Shown here: piece after piece, positions 46,441 to 58,075 of the stretch
How the letters are laid out: every line of letters begins with the position of its first letter
Position numbering within the stretch: position 1 is the first letter of the stretch
The notes under the pieces: model-generated
Told to the model about the DNA's origin: nothing
The model's input: only the letters and a program-made list of their open reading frames with translations
Databases searched by the model: none
Assembly: GCF_945859705.1 (NCBI RefSeq)
Contig: NC_079137.1
Coordinates: forward strand, 69,276,277-69,340,276
Length of the DNA stretch: 64,000 nucleotides
Direction: 5' to 3'
Origin: Episyrphus balteatus
Lineage: Eukaryota; Arthropoda; Insecta; Diptera; Syrphidae
Program-made: the position numbers and the translations under genes

Positions 46441-46480
46441 TTTTTAATAATAAAAACTTCGAGAATTTAAACACAAACGT

Positions 46481-46498
46481 TCCCGGGTTTCGGCACCA
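46481..46498 (-). other. BEL primer binding site, tRNA-Phe
   Basis: On the minus strand this is TGGTGCCGAAACCCGGGA, an 18-nt perfect complement of the 3' end of eukaryotic tRNA-Phe (acceptor strand GCCGAAA). It begins 3 nt inside the 5' LTR. Confidence 0.85.
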
Positions 46499-46501
46499 AA
46501 A

Positions 46502-46769
46502 TGTTCGATTGAAGATGGGAAGGAAAATAAAAGACTGAATAAAAGTCCAATTCAAAATCAGGAACGTTTAAATGTTTATTCCTCAAAATTCTTAATATTA
46601 ATAATTCAGATACAAAAATAGAAAACGAAAATATTTATAATATTCGACAGTTGAAAATATACAAAACATATTTTTTAAGCACAGTACTTTGGAACAAGTA
46701 TATTCTGTATTAACATAAACAAATATTCTGATGTATATCATACACATGATCCAGTCCATATCTTCAACA
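46502..46769 (-). repeat. BEL 5' LTR
   Basis: 268 bp. On the minus strand it runs from TGTTGAAGAT to ATCGAACA. It is the upstream LTR for the minus-strand gene. Confidence 0.94.
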
Positions 46770-46887
46770 CAGACTGACAGACAGACGGACTTCCGGGACC
46801 CACTTTTTTAGCATTCTCTACCATCGTAATGTCATGGAAAAATGTTATCTCAACTTTTTTTTTTGTACGAATGCATAACTTGATATA

Positions 46888-47918
46888 CAGGGTGTCCCAA
46901 AAGTAATGGATCAAACAAAATATGCTAATAGGCCATCTTTAGGGCTCTCAGAATTTGGTAACTTGTTCATCCCAAATCCTTACGGTTTTCGATTTAATGC
47001 AGTTTTTGTGAAATTTCAAAAAATCCCGACTTTGCAACAGTATTTTGCTTCCTCCGCTCATAATTGATTTTTGTTTTTAACAATTCTTTCACTAAAACAT
47101 TGCCTAATAATAATAAAAAATTAATTAATCAAAATATTTTTCATTTCATACGCCATTTTGCTGCAAATTAATTAACAGTTCCATGTTTTATAAAAACTCA
47201 ATTTCTTTCTTTTGTTTCAGAGCAACACCCTAAAAAAAGTTTGTATGGTGTGGAACTGGTTTATTATTTTGAAAATTTGTCGTGTTTTTGCAGTTTTCAA
47301 AAATGTATAAATGTTTCCAAAGTTGAAGTTAGAACTGAAGATATTACAATTTAAAACTAACAAAACAGGGCTTTTCAGAGAAAAATAACAAAGAACAAAA
47401 GCCTCGATTTTTGTTTGTTATTTTGCTCTGAAAACGTCTGTTTTTTTGCATTCAAATTGTGATATCTTTCGTTCTAATTTCAACTTTGGAAATTTTTATA
47501 CATTTTTGAAAACTGCAAAAACACGACAAGTTTTCAAAATAATAAACCAGTGCCACACCATACAAACTTTTTTCAGGGTGTTGCTCTGAAACAAAAGAAA
47601 GAAATTGAGTTTTTATAAAACATGGAACTGTTAATTAATTTGCAGCAAAATGGCGTATGAAATGAAAAATATTTTGATTAATTAATTTTTTATTATTATT
47701 AGGCAATGTTTTAGTGAAAGAATTGTTAAAAACAAAAATCAATTATGAGCGGAAGAAGCAAAATACTGTTGCAAAGTCGGGATTTTTCGAAATTTCACAA
47801 AAACTGCATTAAATCGAAAACCGTAAGGATTTGGGATGAACAAGTTACCAAATTCTGAGAGCCCTAAAGTTGGCCTATCAGCAAATTTCGTTTGATCCAT
47901 TACTTTTGGGACACCCTG
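46888..47918. mobile_element. 1031-bp fold-back element, two arms of about 505 bp
   Basis: The left arm starts CAGGGTGTCCCAAAAGTAAT and the right arm ends with its complement. The arms match at nearly every base to a centre at about 47403, with differences every 30-60 bases and a loop of about ten bases. TA flanks both sides (46886-46887 and 47919-47920). Removing it restores a continuous ACTTGATA-TAGTACC. No transposase. The ends and TA target suggest Tc1/mariner mobilisation. A transcript across it would form a very long hairpin RNA. Confidence 0.85.
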
Positions 47919-48339
47919 TATAGTACCTATATCGCAAGTAAAAATGAAAATAAATTATTCTCTATCACAATACAATTAACTTATGATTAAATATGAATTT
48001 GAGTGCCTAATTTAAGAACGAAACAAATTCCTTCTACTTATTTTAGACACTACCCCGTTTAAAAATCGAGCGCCTCAAAAATTTCAATGAATTAATGATT
48101 TTTTTTTTCGATTTTAAAAATAAGTTTTTCAAAAATAATAATTTTTTTGTTGTTTTTACATTTTTTAGAAGCGTTCTCTTATTATAATATAAACGAATCG
48201 AAAAGAGTAAGAATGCGGGATATTAGGCCGATATAGTACTATTATAGTAAAATAAATTAATCGCTGTTTTCATTATTTAAATGGCGGCCATGGAAAAATA
48301 TGACGTCTCCCACTTATGCAGTCTGGTGAATTTTATGTC

Positions 48340-48633
48340 CACAGGGTGTACTTCCTACACCAAAGAGAGTGTACAAAATATACCGTTTCGGTTCATTTGA
48401 GAATCGAATAATTTTATGCACCAATAATGGTGTATTATAAAAACAATTGAATATCGGAGTATTTTTTGCACGGAATCTTAAAAGAAATGTTGAAATTTTG
48501 CACAGAAAAGATGATGGTATAATTTTTATACCATCTTTTTTGATAAATACACCATTTTATTCAAATTTCTCAATTTTACACCAAAATTAATGAATTTACA
48601 CCAATTTATACACCAGTGTGCTACTTGAGTAAT
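48340..48633. repeat. TACACCA-rich repeat, right copy
   Basis: Words TACACCA and TGGTGTA recur (48356, 48428, 48547, 48576, 48597, 48609), and it ends GTGCTACTTGAGTAA, the complement of the left copy at 39486. An inverted pair GATGGTATAA / TTATACCATC lies at 48511-48536. The DNA from here to 49729 is AT-rich and has no gene. Confidence 0.45.
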
Positions 48634-49729
48634 TTTTGTTCGAAAACTACCTATGCCGTTTAAGAAAAATAGAAATTTTGTTTTAACTTTTGACCAAGAA
48701 GTAAAACAAATTTGTAGCATATCATTTTTTTTCAAATGTTTATTTGAATTTTTTTTTTTAATTTCGGGTTTGTTTTTATTTTTTCACCAAGCTGCAGCCT
48801 AATAAACAGGTGGACAGATTTTCTTAAAATTTCGTACAGATGATTTTTCCAATGTTATTTTATTTTTAAATCTCACCTATGTAAATCAAAATGGAAAAGG
48901 TTGTTTTCCTGAAAAAACAACTCCAACGATTTTGATTACAAAAAATTCACGAATGTGGCAAATAAGATCGTACTTTTGATATAAAAAAATAATTTTTTTG
49001 ACAGTTATAAACGGTACTTGCTGACGTTCTCGTAAACGACACGACCGGTTTCAATGAAAATTTTTGTGCAAGAACGTTTTAGTAATTTTATTATTAAAAC
49101 TAAGATAAATTAAAAAAAAAATTATTTTTGGGTTTTTATGAAAAAGTTCATTTTTTTTTTGAAAAATTATTATTTTTTCGAAAACAATCCAGTGAATTGT
49201 ATTGAAACTTTGTTTTTATGTGCCAACTAATATTGTCCTTTTAATATCGGGGCTTTTTTTTTTTGAGGAAATTTTTGTTTATTTAAAAAAACGGCTGTAA
49301 CGCGTTTCAAAGAAAAATTTCTTATAATTTATTGCTGTACAAGAAATTAAATGGCATACTTGGTTCGAAGGTCAAAACCTTTTAGAAAGATGGTTTTGTA
49401 ACTTTAAACAAAATTACATATTAATTTTAAAGTGTTTTATTTTTAAGTTTCTTAAAAAAAAATCTTTTATGATTTTTTAAAAATTTTAAATATTCCAAAC
49501 AACTTTAAACCTAAGAGCAAGTACATTCGATATAATAGTGCATTTTATTTTTTTTTTTCGTTCGATGAAATTTTTGAAGCTTTGATTAATAATTTCTTCA
49601 GAAATTTCATTTTTTATGAAATATTTTTATAACAAGTTAAAATTAATTAATTTTAATTTTAACATAAAAATTCTTAACAATCTTTACAAAATAAGTGCAA
49701 GTACATTCTACCCAGTCGGGCATTTTATT

Positions 49730-51139
49730 GCGAATCAGTATTTAAATACTGCATCTAATCAACAAAGCTAAGAAAAATGTTACGCATACACCACGGTGTA
49801 CCAATTTCAACTTTTACTTGTTATCGAACAATATTGATTTATTATAACATCATTCTTACCAAACTCACCTTTCAAAGTACATAGCTGATAAATTTTGGCT
49901 TTGCTAAAGACCCCACTTAAAAGGCTTTCTTGCCAGAAAAACCAATTCCGATTCGCATCAAGAATCTTGCAATTTTCCAATTATCAATTCCCTCGAAATC
50001 GCCATCGGAAGGGTTTTAAATTGCTTTTTCATTTATAGGCGATTAAGTACCGCTATACCTACAGGATGTGTTTTCTAGTGAGAGATTCATAATTTAGCGT
50101 TTGTGCGCGGCCCTTTGGGGTCCAAGCAAATATTATTTTTGTTGTCAAAAACGAGAAATGCATCTCCTGCTGGTATATTCGGTGAATGACACTGAATGAA
50201 TGGGACAAGGATATACAGAATATTCTATCTCCAGGTGGCATTCAGCGATATACACAATTCACAAACAAACTCACTCAATTTATCTATTCGTTTTGAGGTC
50301 AAAGTGAAATATTGACCCCGACCATCCGGTAGAGAATAGAGAGAATCTATAAATTCGTTTCACGGAAGAATTGCCCTCTGATGTTGCAGACACCATCTAT
50401 ATATCAATTTAGTTAATCAGGTGAAGGGACGAGGTGCGCGTGTGAGAGGGGGTATACTATTTGTATAGGTAAAAGTGGGAGTTTTAGAAGATTTGATTTG
50501 CCATTTATATATATAAAGGGAACAGTGCAGCAAAATGGGGATATGTAGCAATATATGTATAGCAAACAGTCAGACATTGATGCATTATCCTTTAGGGATA
50601 AACATTGCACTTCTGATTTGTTGCCCCCTAACAACAAGGTAGGAAGTACCTTGGAGAGAATGGCAATAGCTGGCGATAGTTTATTGAAGGGCTCTGTTGT
50701 TGTGTTCACTCTTCGAGACATCACATCACGACACTCAATGTTCCAATATGATGCTGCTATATTTCTACGTTACTCGAATGTTGCTTCATGATTCTGTTCG
50801 GTGTTACTAGAAATTTATTAGGTGATGTGTCGGGCATGTGTGTGATAACAATCTAACACTAAAGGCGTCGAGGACGACGACGACCTGCTTCCTGTTAATC
50901 ATCCGGGATGGTATTTTGTTTCTGCTAAGGAACAGCAATGCCATCTGGATTGATTGAATTCGAGTACATTCTGTATAAATCTTTGATAGAGACAGAAATT
51001 TCATCATAGTTTTCCTTAACTTGAAGAGAAAGATTTTGACGCTGCTTATGCAGTTTTCTGTATCAATTTCTACACGATAGAGGAGTCTTTTGATGAAATT
51101 TTGGACATTTTGTTCAGATAATGAAATTAAAAATTTTTG
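49730..51139. other. No gene established; one balanced-composition patch
   Basis: Around 50555-50791 both strands stay open for 78 to 103 codons with unusually varied amino-acid composition and higher GC than its surroundings. I recognise no domain, and there is no clear exon structure. The remainder is unremarkable. Confidence 0.4.
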
Positions 51140-52340
51140 GGACGTTCTTAAAAATATACAGACAAAATCCCGAAAACCCAAAATCCCGAAAATACGATAA
51201 CCCAGAAATCCAAATATCCCAAATCGCGAATGTCCAAAATCCGGAAAACTCAGAATCCTAAAAATCCAAAATCCCGAAAACCCAGAATCCCGAAAGCCCA
51301 GAATCCAAATAGGATCCCGAAAAATTATATAAAATGAAAAATTTCTTTGAAAACCCAGAAGTCCAATTATCCCAAATCCCAAAAGTCCAAAATCCCGACA
51401 ACCCAGAATCCCGAAAATCCAAAAACCCAGAATCTCGAAATCTAAAATCTCGAAAACCCAGGATCCCAAAAATCCTGTAAATTTAGGATTCAGAATAAGA
51501 TCCGAAAAATTATATAAAAAAAAACCAAAATTTTTCATTCTCTATAAATTTTTGGGATTTCGATTTCGAAAAAAATAGTCCCAAAAGTGTTAATTTAAGA
51601 AATAAAGGCGTAAGAAACAATAATACTGTATATTTACGTTATATTCTCTTTAAATATGATTATAATCCCAAAATCCCGAAAACCCAGAATCTCAAAAACC
51701 CAGAATACCGAAAACCCAAAATCTAGAAAGCCCAAAATCCCGTAATTAAAATTGAAAAAAATTGAAAAAATATGTCAATGCTCCAATTTAAAAAATATTT
51801 TTTTTAATTAAAAATTGCTTAAAAAATTGTGGTTGTTGTACTTATCTGAAAAAAATATCGAAATAATAATTTTTGGGGCCACTTCCAAGTAAATTTCCTC
51901 AACAGGTAGTACACGCAGACTTTTTATTAGCACATTTTGCTTATTTTTATTATTTTTTTCGAAAAAAAAGTATTTTATATGTTTTATAAGGAAAAGTAAA
52001 ACTTAAATAAAATATTTGTTTTTCAAAAAAAATTAAAAAAAAAAAAAATCAAGATTACCTAAAAAACCTAAAAATTAAACTGTTACTGGCACCCTCTTAC
52101 GCTTAAGATAGCGAATTGAAATTTCACAAAGTTAATGTTATAAATAAGTGGAACAAATTTAGCGGGTGGAACGACCGAAAATTATTATTTTCGGGATTTT
52201 TGCATTACAGAATTTCGGGTTTTCCAGATTATTTTGGGTTTTCAGGATATGAGGGTTTTCGGGACTTTGGATTTCGGACTTCTTGGTTTACGGGTTTCTG
52301 TGTTTTCAGGATTCAGAATTCCGGGATTGTGTCCGTTCCC
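51140..52340. repeat. ATCCCGAAAACCCAGA low-complexity repeat
   Basis: About forty 9-10-bp units alternating AATCCCGAAA and ACCCAGA/TCCAAA fill 51163-51520. A shorter run lies at 51667-51745, and the inverted counterpart (TTTTCGGGATTTT words) at 52188-52330. The long minus-strand frame through it (243 codons, repetitive F, G, I and L) is a by-product. The right edge GGATTGTGTCCGTTCC matches 32069. Confidence 0.75.
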
Positions 52341-55300
52341 TATTTCCTCTCTTTTCCTTGTGCAGTTGCTATCCGAACCTTTAGTTCATTTCTTTCTTTC
52401 TTGCTGAAAGGCATTGACTCATCCCTCTTCTTGACCCTTTTTTTTTTTACGAAAATTTTAAACTCATGCTATGCTTTCTAAAAACGCTTAAACAAATTGA
52501 ATTGCAAATTGATATTCTTCCCAACACACGAAAAATCCACATAAATACTTTCAACGACCTTAAAAACAAACCAAAAAACATTGAAAACACTATCACATCT
52601 CTTAAAGTTTATCTTTTCAAAAAAAAAAAAAGTTTAAAAAAAACCTGATTCCAACTTATCTACAATAGAAAGTTTCAAGTTCCACCATTGTCATCATCAC
52701 ATCAGCATCATCAGGGTCCACAGGGGTTATAGAAAATTCATTATCTTTTCTATTCTCATCACACACACACATATCCTCAACTCGATGATATCTCCAGTTA
52801 CTCTTGTATAATAGTTACGAGTTCTCCAGGTTAGAATAGAGAGAGACTATGCATATTGAATGAATTAAAATAAGTTTTCGGTTAAGTGATCCTTTTGACA
52901 TAATTGATAACACACACACAAGGAAGGTACTACACTCTTCCTATCTCCCTTTCTGTGAGAGTATCTTTATCTTTTGGGAAAAAGGATATTTTTTAATTGT
53001 GTTTGCCAAGAGAGTGAGTGTGTGTGCTCAAGGGAATCATTTTAAAGTTGAATGGCAGGAAATCTAAGGACACAATAAAAAAAAAACGAACTATGTAGGA
53101 AATAGGGATGAATTGGTTTTGGGATGTGACTCACTCTTCTCTCGGTACTGGACAAACATTTGAAGTATTGATTGGATTGGATAATGTTGGATGTCACAAT
53201 TTAATTTAAAGAGAATGTCGTAGAAGTTTGTTCAATTTAAACTAATGTGTGTTTAGTAGTAGATTAAGTTTTGACGAACCAAACTGCAATTTTGATGAGT
53301 CCCAAAACCCCTCTAATAAATGATACATGTCCATTTTCTAAGATTGAAATGATGACTACAAATTAGAAAATCCCTTTGAAATTGAACCAAAATTATAATA
53401 TTTTAATTTGCAAATCAAATTTCAACTTAAACTTTTACAAAGAAAAGTGTTTATCTAACTAATTTTTGGGAGAAAATTGAAAGATAAAGTTAGCAAACAG
53501 TTCCATTAACAAGAATATATATTCAAAAAGCATTTCAAGAATCTAAAACAATTTAATTGGGATTGAAAATTGTAACAAAAATATCCCAAAACAAACTTTA
53601 AAAAAAAAATTCCCACGCTACAGCGCCCCCATTCCTACTGAACACATAAAACTGAGTTTTCTGTTTGTGGATAACTAGGTTCAATTCCGATTGAATGGAT
53701 AATTAGCTTTGAAGTTTTTCTCGTACATCATCTACTGAATATCCTCGCAACACATTTCAACTGAATTTTAGACACAACTCAAAAACTTTGCACACACATA
53801 ACCAATAAATAGTAGTTGTAGGTATAGTTGCCATGCCAAAAAAAGATAGAAAATGGAAAACCAAAAATAAACTCGCTGCATTGACCTACTACAAGTATAG
53901 AGATACGAGTGGGAGTATACGAAAATTCTGTTCGCATATGCACAAAGGATATCCAATCAATCAATCACTCGATCACGTACTGTCACACAAACGCACTTGA
54001 CAACTCCGCACCTCCGAACAAAAACATAGAATTCCAAATCAAAGTACTTTTTAGCTACCGACGAACGACGACCGAGACTCTAGGACTACAACAACAACGA
54101 TGATGACGATGACAACAACCTAGGACATAACCGCCATTGGAGTACCTTTCCTAACATACACACTGGCTCGTACAAGCACTTAACCTCATTCGATGTGCTT
54201 GGGATGTTGTCATCGTCGTCGTAAGAGACGTCCTCGTCGTCGTCGTCATCGTCGTATTCGATGTCCTTGCAACAGGATTAACATGTCCAATGCATATTGT
54301 TAAAGTGAAGAAGAGAACAAAGAACACACACAAGGACTTCAAATATTCAAACGGCTAAAAAAGAAAAGGACTAAAAACTATATATACATACATGAAGGAG
54401 GCTCCTGTAAGCAGGACACGACGACAAGGACACGTATTGGACAAACGAACTTCAAATGCAAAAGTATAAAGTAAAAGCCGCATCCGACGACGAAGTTGGA
54501 TACATTTATGGTTGTGTGTTTGTGTTTTCGGAAAAGAATGCACAAATTTCGGAAGGAAGGAAGGACATGTGGATGCACTCGCCCTATCCGCGAGAGAGTG
54601 CCTAGTAGAAAATACAAATTTGAATCTCAACACAAATAAAAGTGTCCTTTGTAACATTTTCGGGCCTACAAACTTTAGTTCTGGGAAACAACCTCTCCAA
54701 AGAACTGCATCGTTTTTTGGGTTGAAAGAGAGGGCACAAGTTGATGAGGAGGTGGAAGTGAAAAAGGGGATAGAAGGACATAGTTAATTCATTGCAACTC
54801 TGAAGTGGACCTCACTTTATACCTAGGGAGCAGAGCAGGAAATTTTCTGTAGAAATACAACAACTCTGAGGTACCTCTAAAGAGTACTTTTGTCCATCTC
54901 ATCGATAGAGAGATACACTCAAAGCGAAATTACATGGGGATTTGTGTTAGATGAGGATCGTTGTGTAGTTTGGTCAAACAATACCTACTGACTATGGTTT
55001 TTCATCCTCCTACATATATTTAGTGTATGTATGGGCAGAGACAGAGAGGAAGGACTAAAGTCTACAACAAGGATTTGAATCTACTAGAATCGATAGCACG
55101 GATGGCTGATTGTGGATTCATCTTTACCAATGCAACGACACGAACATCGATGCAAACACAAGAATAACACTGTTTTTCATGGGATAAAACCTTAGTTAGA
55201 TAGGTAAAGAGGTGTGTTGAACGAAACAGGTGATTATGGGACAAAAAGCGACAATCCGTATAGTGCGATGGTTTGGTTTGGTTAAGGTTTATATGGAAGA

Positions 55301-55779
55301 GAGTTGAATACTTAATAATTCAAACTATATTCACTATCACACAGAGGATATACCTACAGACACACAAGTCTTGATGACTTGGTGGATAAAATTTAATGAC
55401 ACACTCTCGATACAAGATAAGTCTCGAAAGTTAAACCCATTTTTGGAGAAGTTTTAAAAGGAAGATTTTGAGAACACATAGAACACATGTGATTCGGTTA
55501 TTGATTCTTTGAAATTTCAGAAATTCAATGGAACCAGTTTTGCGTGTCACTTTAGCATGAGCCACATTAGAGGAGGTTTATGTCCTAGATGAAATCATCA
55601 GTTGCGTCGCCAATTCCAGTGAGGATTACCTTCTTTGTGAAAACTTAATTTTCATTCAAGTCAATTGAAGGTTTTGATAAATTTTCGCCTGAACTGTCAG
55701 TGAGTATAACTAAGCTGCTTACGAAATTTTTTCCCGTACCCAATTAACTATTTGAAAAGATCAAATTCAAAACTTTAAA
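52341..55779. other. No gene seen; unique-looking spacer
   Basis: It contains a CGTCGT-rich microsatellite at about 54208-54256, CA-rich tracts near 52763 and scattered poly(A). Frames up to 100 codons lack recognisable motifs. Confidence 0.5.
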
Positions 55780-56580
55780 AATAAATTCAGCTATTTGCAT
55801 ACCAAATTAACCATTTTTTATGGCCTAATTTAACCATTTGAAAACCAATTTCATCTTTTGCAATCAAATTCACAATTTTTCAAACCAATTTTAAAATTTT
55901 ACAAATCAGTTTCAATTTGCAAATCAAATTCACCCTTTTGCAAACCAATTTCAAAATTTCGCAAACCAATTTAACTCTTTTGCAAATCAAATTCATCTTT
56001 TTAAAACCAAATTCACCCTTATGAGAACTCAAATTATCCATTTTCGTCTTTCGCAAACCAAATTCACCCCTTTTTCAAACCAAATTCATCTTTTGCAAAC
56101 CAAATTCACAATTTTTCCAGTCAAATTAACCCTTTTGCAAACCAATTTAAAATTTTTATAAGCCAATTTTGCCCTTTTACAAATCAAATTTACCGTTTTC
56201 AAACCAAATTTAGACTTTTTCAAACCAAATTCAGCTTTTTGCAAACTCAACAAATCAAATTCACCCTTATGCGAACTCAAGTTATCCATATTCGTCTTTC
56301 GCAAATCAAATTCACCCATTTTCAAACCAAATTCACCCTTTTTCAAACCAAATTCATCTTTTGCAAACCAAATTCACAATTTTTCCAGTCAAATTAACCC
56401 TTTTGCAAACCAATTTAAAAATTTTACTAGCCAATTTTACCCTTTTACAAATCAAATTCAGCTTTTTCAAACCAAATTCAGCCTTTTTCAAATCAAATTC
56501 ACTATTTTGCAAATCAAATTCAGCCTTTTGCAGACCAATTGAACCACTTTGCGAGCCAAATTCAACATTATGCAAACACT
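55780..56580. repeat. 21-bp minisatellite array 1, with 248-bp higher-order unit
   Basis: The monomer is close to CAAACCAAATTCACCCTTTTG. A compound block starting at ATTCACCCTTATG(A/C)GAACTC is repeated 248 bp apart (56011 and 56259), including TTTTTCCAGTCAAATTAACC in both copies. Since 21 is a multiple of three, all frames tend to stay open (QTKFTLL-type repeats); not evidence of coding. The right end runs into unique DNA before the exon at 56915. Confidence 0.85.
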
Positions 56581-56914
56581 TCCACAATCTCTACCCGATT
56601 ACTCCTTAAGAAGTCTTTTCTGCTTCTTTTATTGTCAATGTTTAAGGTGTTTGCTAACGCATAGGTTTGATTCAGCACTTCAGTTGTGGTTAATATATTG
56701 GAAACAGCAAGAAGAAAATGCTAATTGTTGCTTCAAATTGTCCTTAATAGATCGACTAAGAATTTTTTCTATCAAAAGATCCGTCAATTAATTGTCTTTT
56801 TCCATGAACATTTGACACAACTTTCTCAAACCGATTATTTCGGATGAAATTTTTTTATTGTGTTTTGTAGTTTATTGAGAAATTTTTGAACTCGTTGTCA
56901 TTTTTATTCAATAG

Positions 56915-57101
56915 GACCAAATCCAGGAATTCCTATAAGCAATCATTTAAAAGATTTAACAGATGACGAATTTTCACATGTCCTTAAAGATATGTCTTCA
57001 AGAACTTATTTGACAGTCGGATATATTCAATATCGCACTGATGAACTCTTGTCCTTTTGTTTCATGAATTCTGCAATACAAAATCCTTCGATGCATTTGA
57101 A
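56915..57101 (+). CDS. Candidate internal exon of an unidentified host gene
   Basis: 187 nt between a good acceptor (pyrimidine-rich TTTTTATTCAATAG) and donor (GAA|GTAAGA). It begins with two bases of a split codon, holds 61 full codons, and ends with two bases of another. The peptide (PNPGIPISNHLKDLTDDEFS… ending …QNPSMHL) has varied, soluble-protein composition unlike the surrounding repeats. There is no membrane segment. The frame opens at 56890 and would meet a stop at 57103-57105 if unspliced, so a terminal exon is the alternative reading. I do not recognise the protein. It is flanked by 21-bp minisatellite arrays on both sides, presumably in introns. If real, it sets the host gene on the + strand. 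Confidence 0.6.
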
Positions 57102-57714
57102 GTAAGAATACAAAAAAAAAAAAACATATTGCTATATTCCCTGATGAACACAAAAAACACATTCAAACATATCACCGATTGTAGTTGAGGACCTTTCTCA
57201 TCGCATATTGCTGCTTCACTTCAATCATTGACGCTTCGGGTAAAACAAATTTTAGTAGTTCACTAGTGTAATAGTTTGTTCTTTTTTTTTTATTATTTTG
57301 TTGGATTTTCTTTTCCAAAAAAAAAAAAGAGTAAGAAAGAACTCTTTGAAATTGAACATCATATATCCGCCGGATACAGTCATTGAAGTTCATTTTTATT
57401 AAGAGCGATCTATACCATCATCTACTAGGTACCTACATGAGTCTTATATGGAATTGTAGGAATTGGAGAACTCTTGGTTTGTGGCAAAAAAAAAAAGATT
57501 TTATTAATCCTATCGTCGTCGTCTATGGTCGCCGCAATTCCTTTGATGGGTTTTTATACAGTACTTTCAATTTGAGTCTCTTGGTTCTTGATGTACGAAC
57601 ATTTTATTTTTTTATTATTTTGTCATCACCATCAGAAAACCAGGGCCGTAGAGTAAAACTTTAATAACAGAATCTAAGACAAAAGGTACTAAGGACTTTT
57701 TCTTCGATATATTT
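57102..57714. other. No further exon recognised
   Basis: Presumed intron. It contains poly(A) and poly(T) runs. Open frames at 57172-57393 (minus) and 57383-57664 (plus) have no conserved character. Confidence 0.45.
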
Positions 57715-58075
57715 CAGCAGTTCAAATTTATCCTTTTGCAAACCAAATTCACCTTTTTGACAACCAAATTCTTCCTTGTTTTGAAAACCAATTTCACCCT
57801 TTAGCAAACCAAATTCACCCTTTTGCAAGTCACCTTCTTACAAACCAAATTCAATTCACCCTCTTGCAAACAAAGTTTACCCTGTTGCAAACCAAATTCA
57901 TCTTTTTGCAAACCAAATTCAACCTTTTGCAAACCAAATTCACCTTTTTGCAAACCAAATTCTTCCTTGTTTTGAAAACCAATTTCACCCTTTAGCAAAC
58001 CAAATTCACCTTTTTACAAACCAAATTCACTACTTTGCAAATCAAATCTATCGTTTTGCAAGTACCTATAATTCA
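57715..58075. repeat. 21-bp minisatellite array 2, with 191-bp repeat
   Basis: The same monomer as array 1. The block CTTCCTTGTTTTGAAAACCA recurs at 57771 and 57962, 191 bp apart, with the flanking monomers also alike. That shows duplication of a multi-monomer segment. Confidence 0.85.

Larger units (their letters stand above)
40648..46769 (-). mobile_element. Complete BEL/Pao LTR retrotransposon
   Basis: A 6122-bp element on the minus strand, with 268-bp LTRs identical by eye, flanked by the 5-bp target duplication CAGAC (40643-40647 and 46770-46774). Read on the minus strand, the LTRs begin TGTTGAAG and end CGAACA. A perfect tRNA-Phe primer binding site, one unbroken 1781-codon gag-pol frame and a GC-rich, weak polypurine-like stretch (GCGGGGCCGG) complete it. 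It landed in a CAGA-rich stretch of an older repeat. Identical LTRs and an open frame indicate a recent, possibly active copy. Confidence 0.96.
39829..49729. mobile_element. Older composite repeat hosting BEL and fold-back insertions
   Basis: AATAAAATGCACGACTGGGT at 39829 is matched by the complement of AATAAAATGCCCGACTGGGT ending at 49729. Similarity continues inward (ACTTGC…CTTA). A further partial copy of the right end lies at about 49505-49555. Removing the BEL element and the fold-back leaves about 2.7 kb. The core contains GGTACCGTTAAT and, next to the BEL insertion, a CAGACAGACAGAC stretch followed across the insertion by GGACTTCCGGGACCCAC. No coding frame of its own. The outer pairing is suggestive, but no target duplication was found. 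Confidence 0.45.

Noticed and set aside
39486..48633. A single giant (Polinton-like) element bounded by the ACTCAAG pair
   Set aside because: No polymerase, integrase or capsid genes outside the BEL element and no 6-bp duplication.
50807..51538. 243-codon minus frame rich in F, G, I and L
   Set aside because: It coincides with the ATCCCGAAAA low-complexity block; composition follows the repeat.
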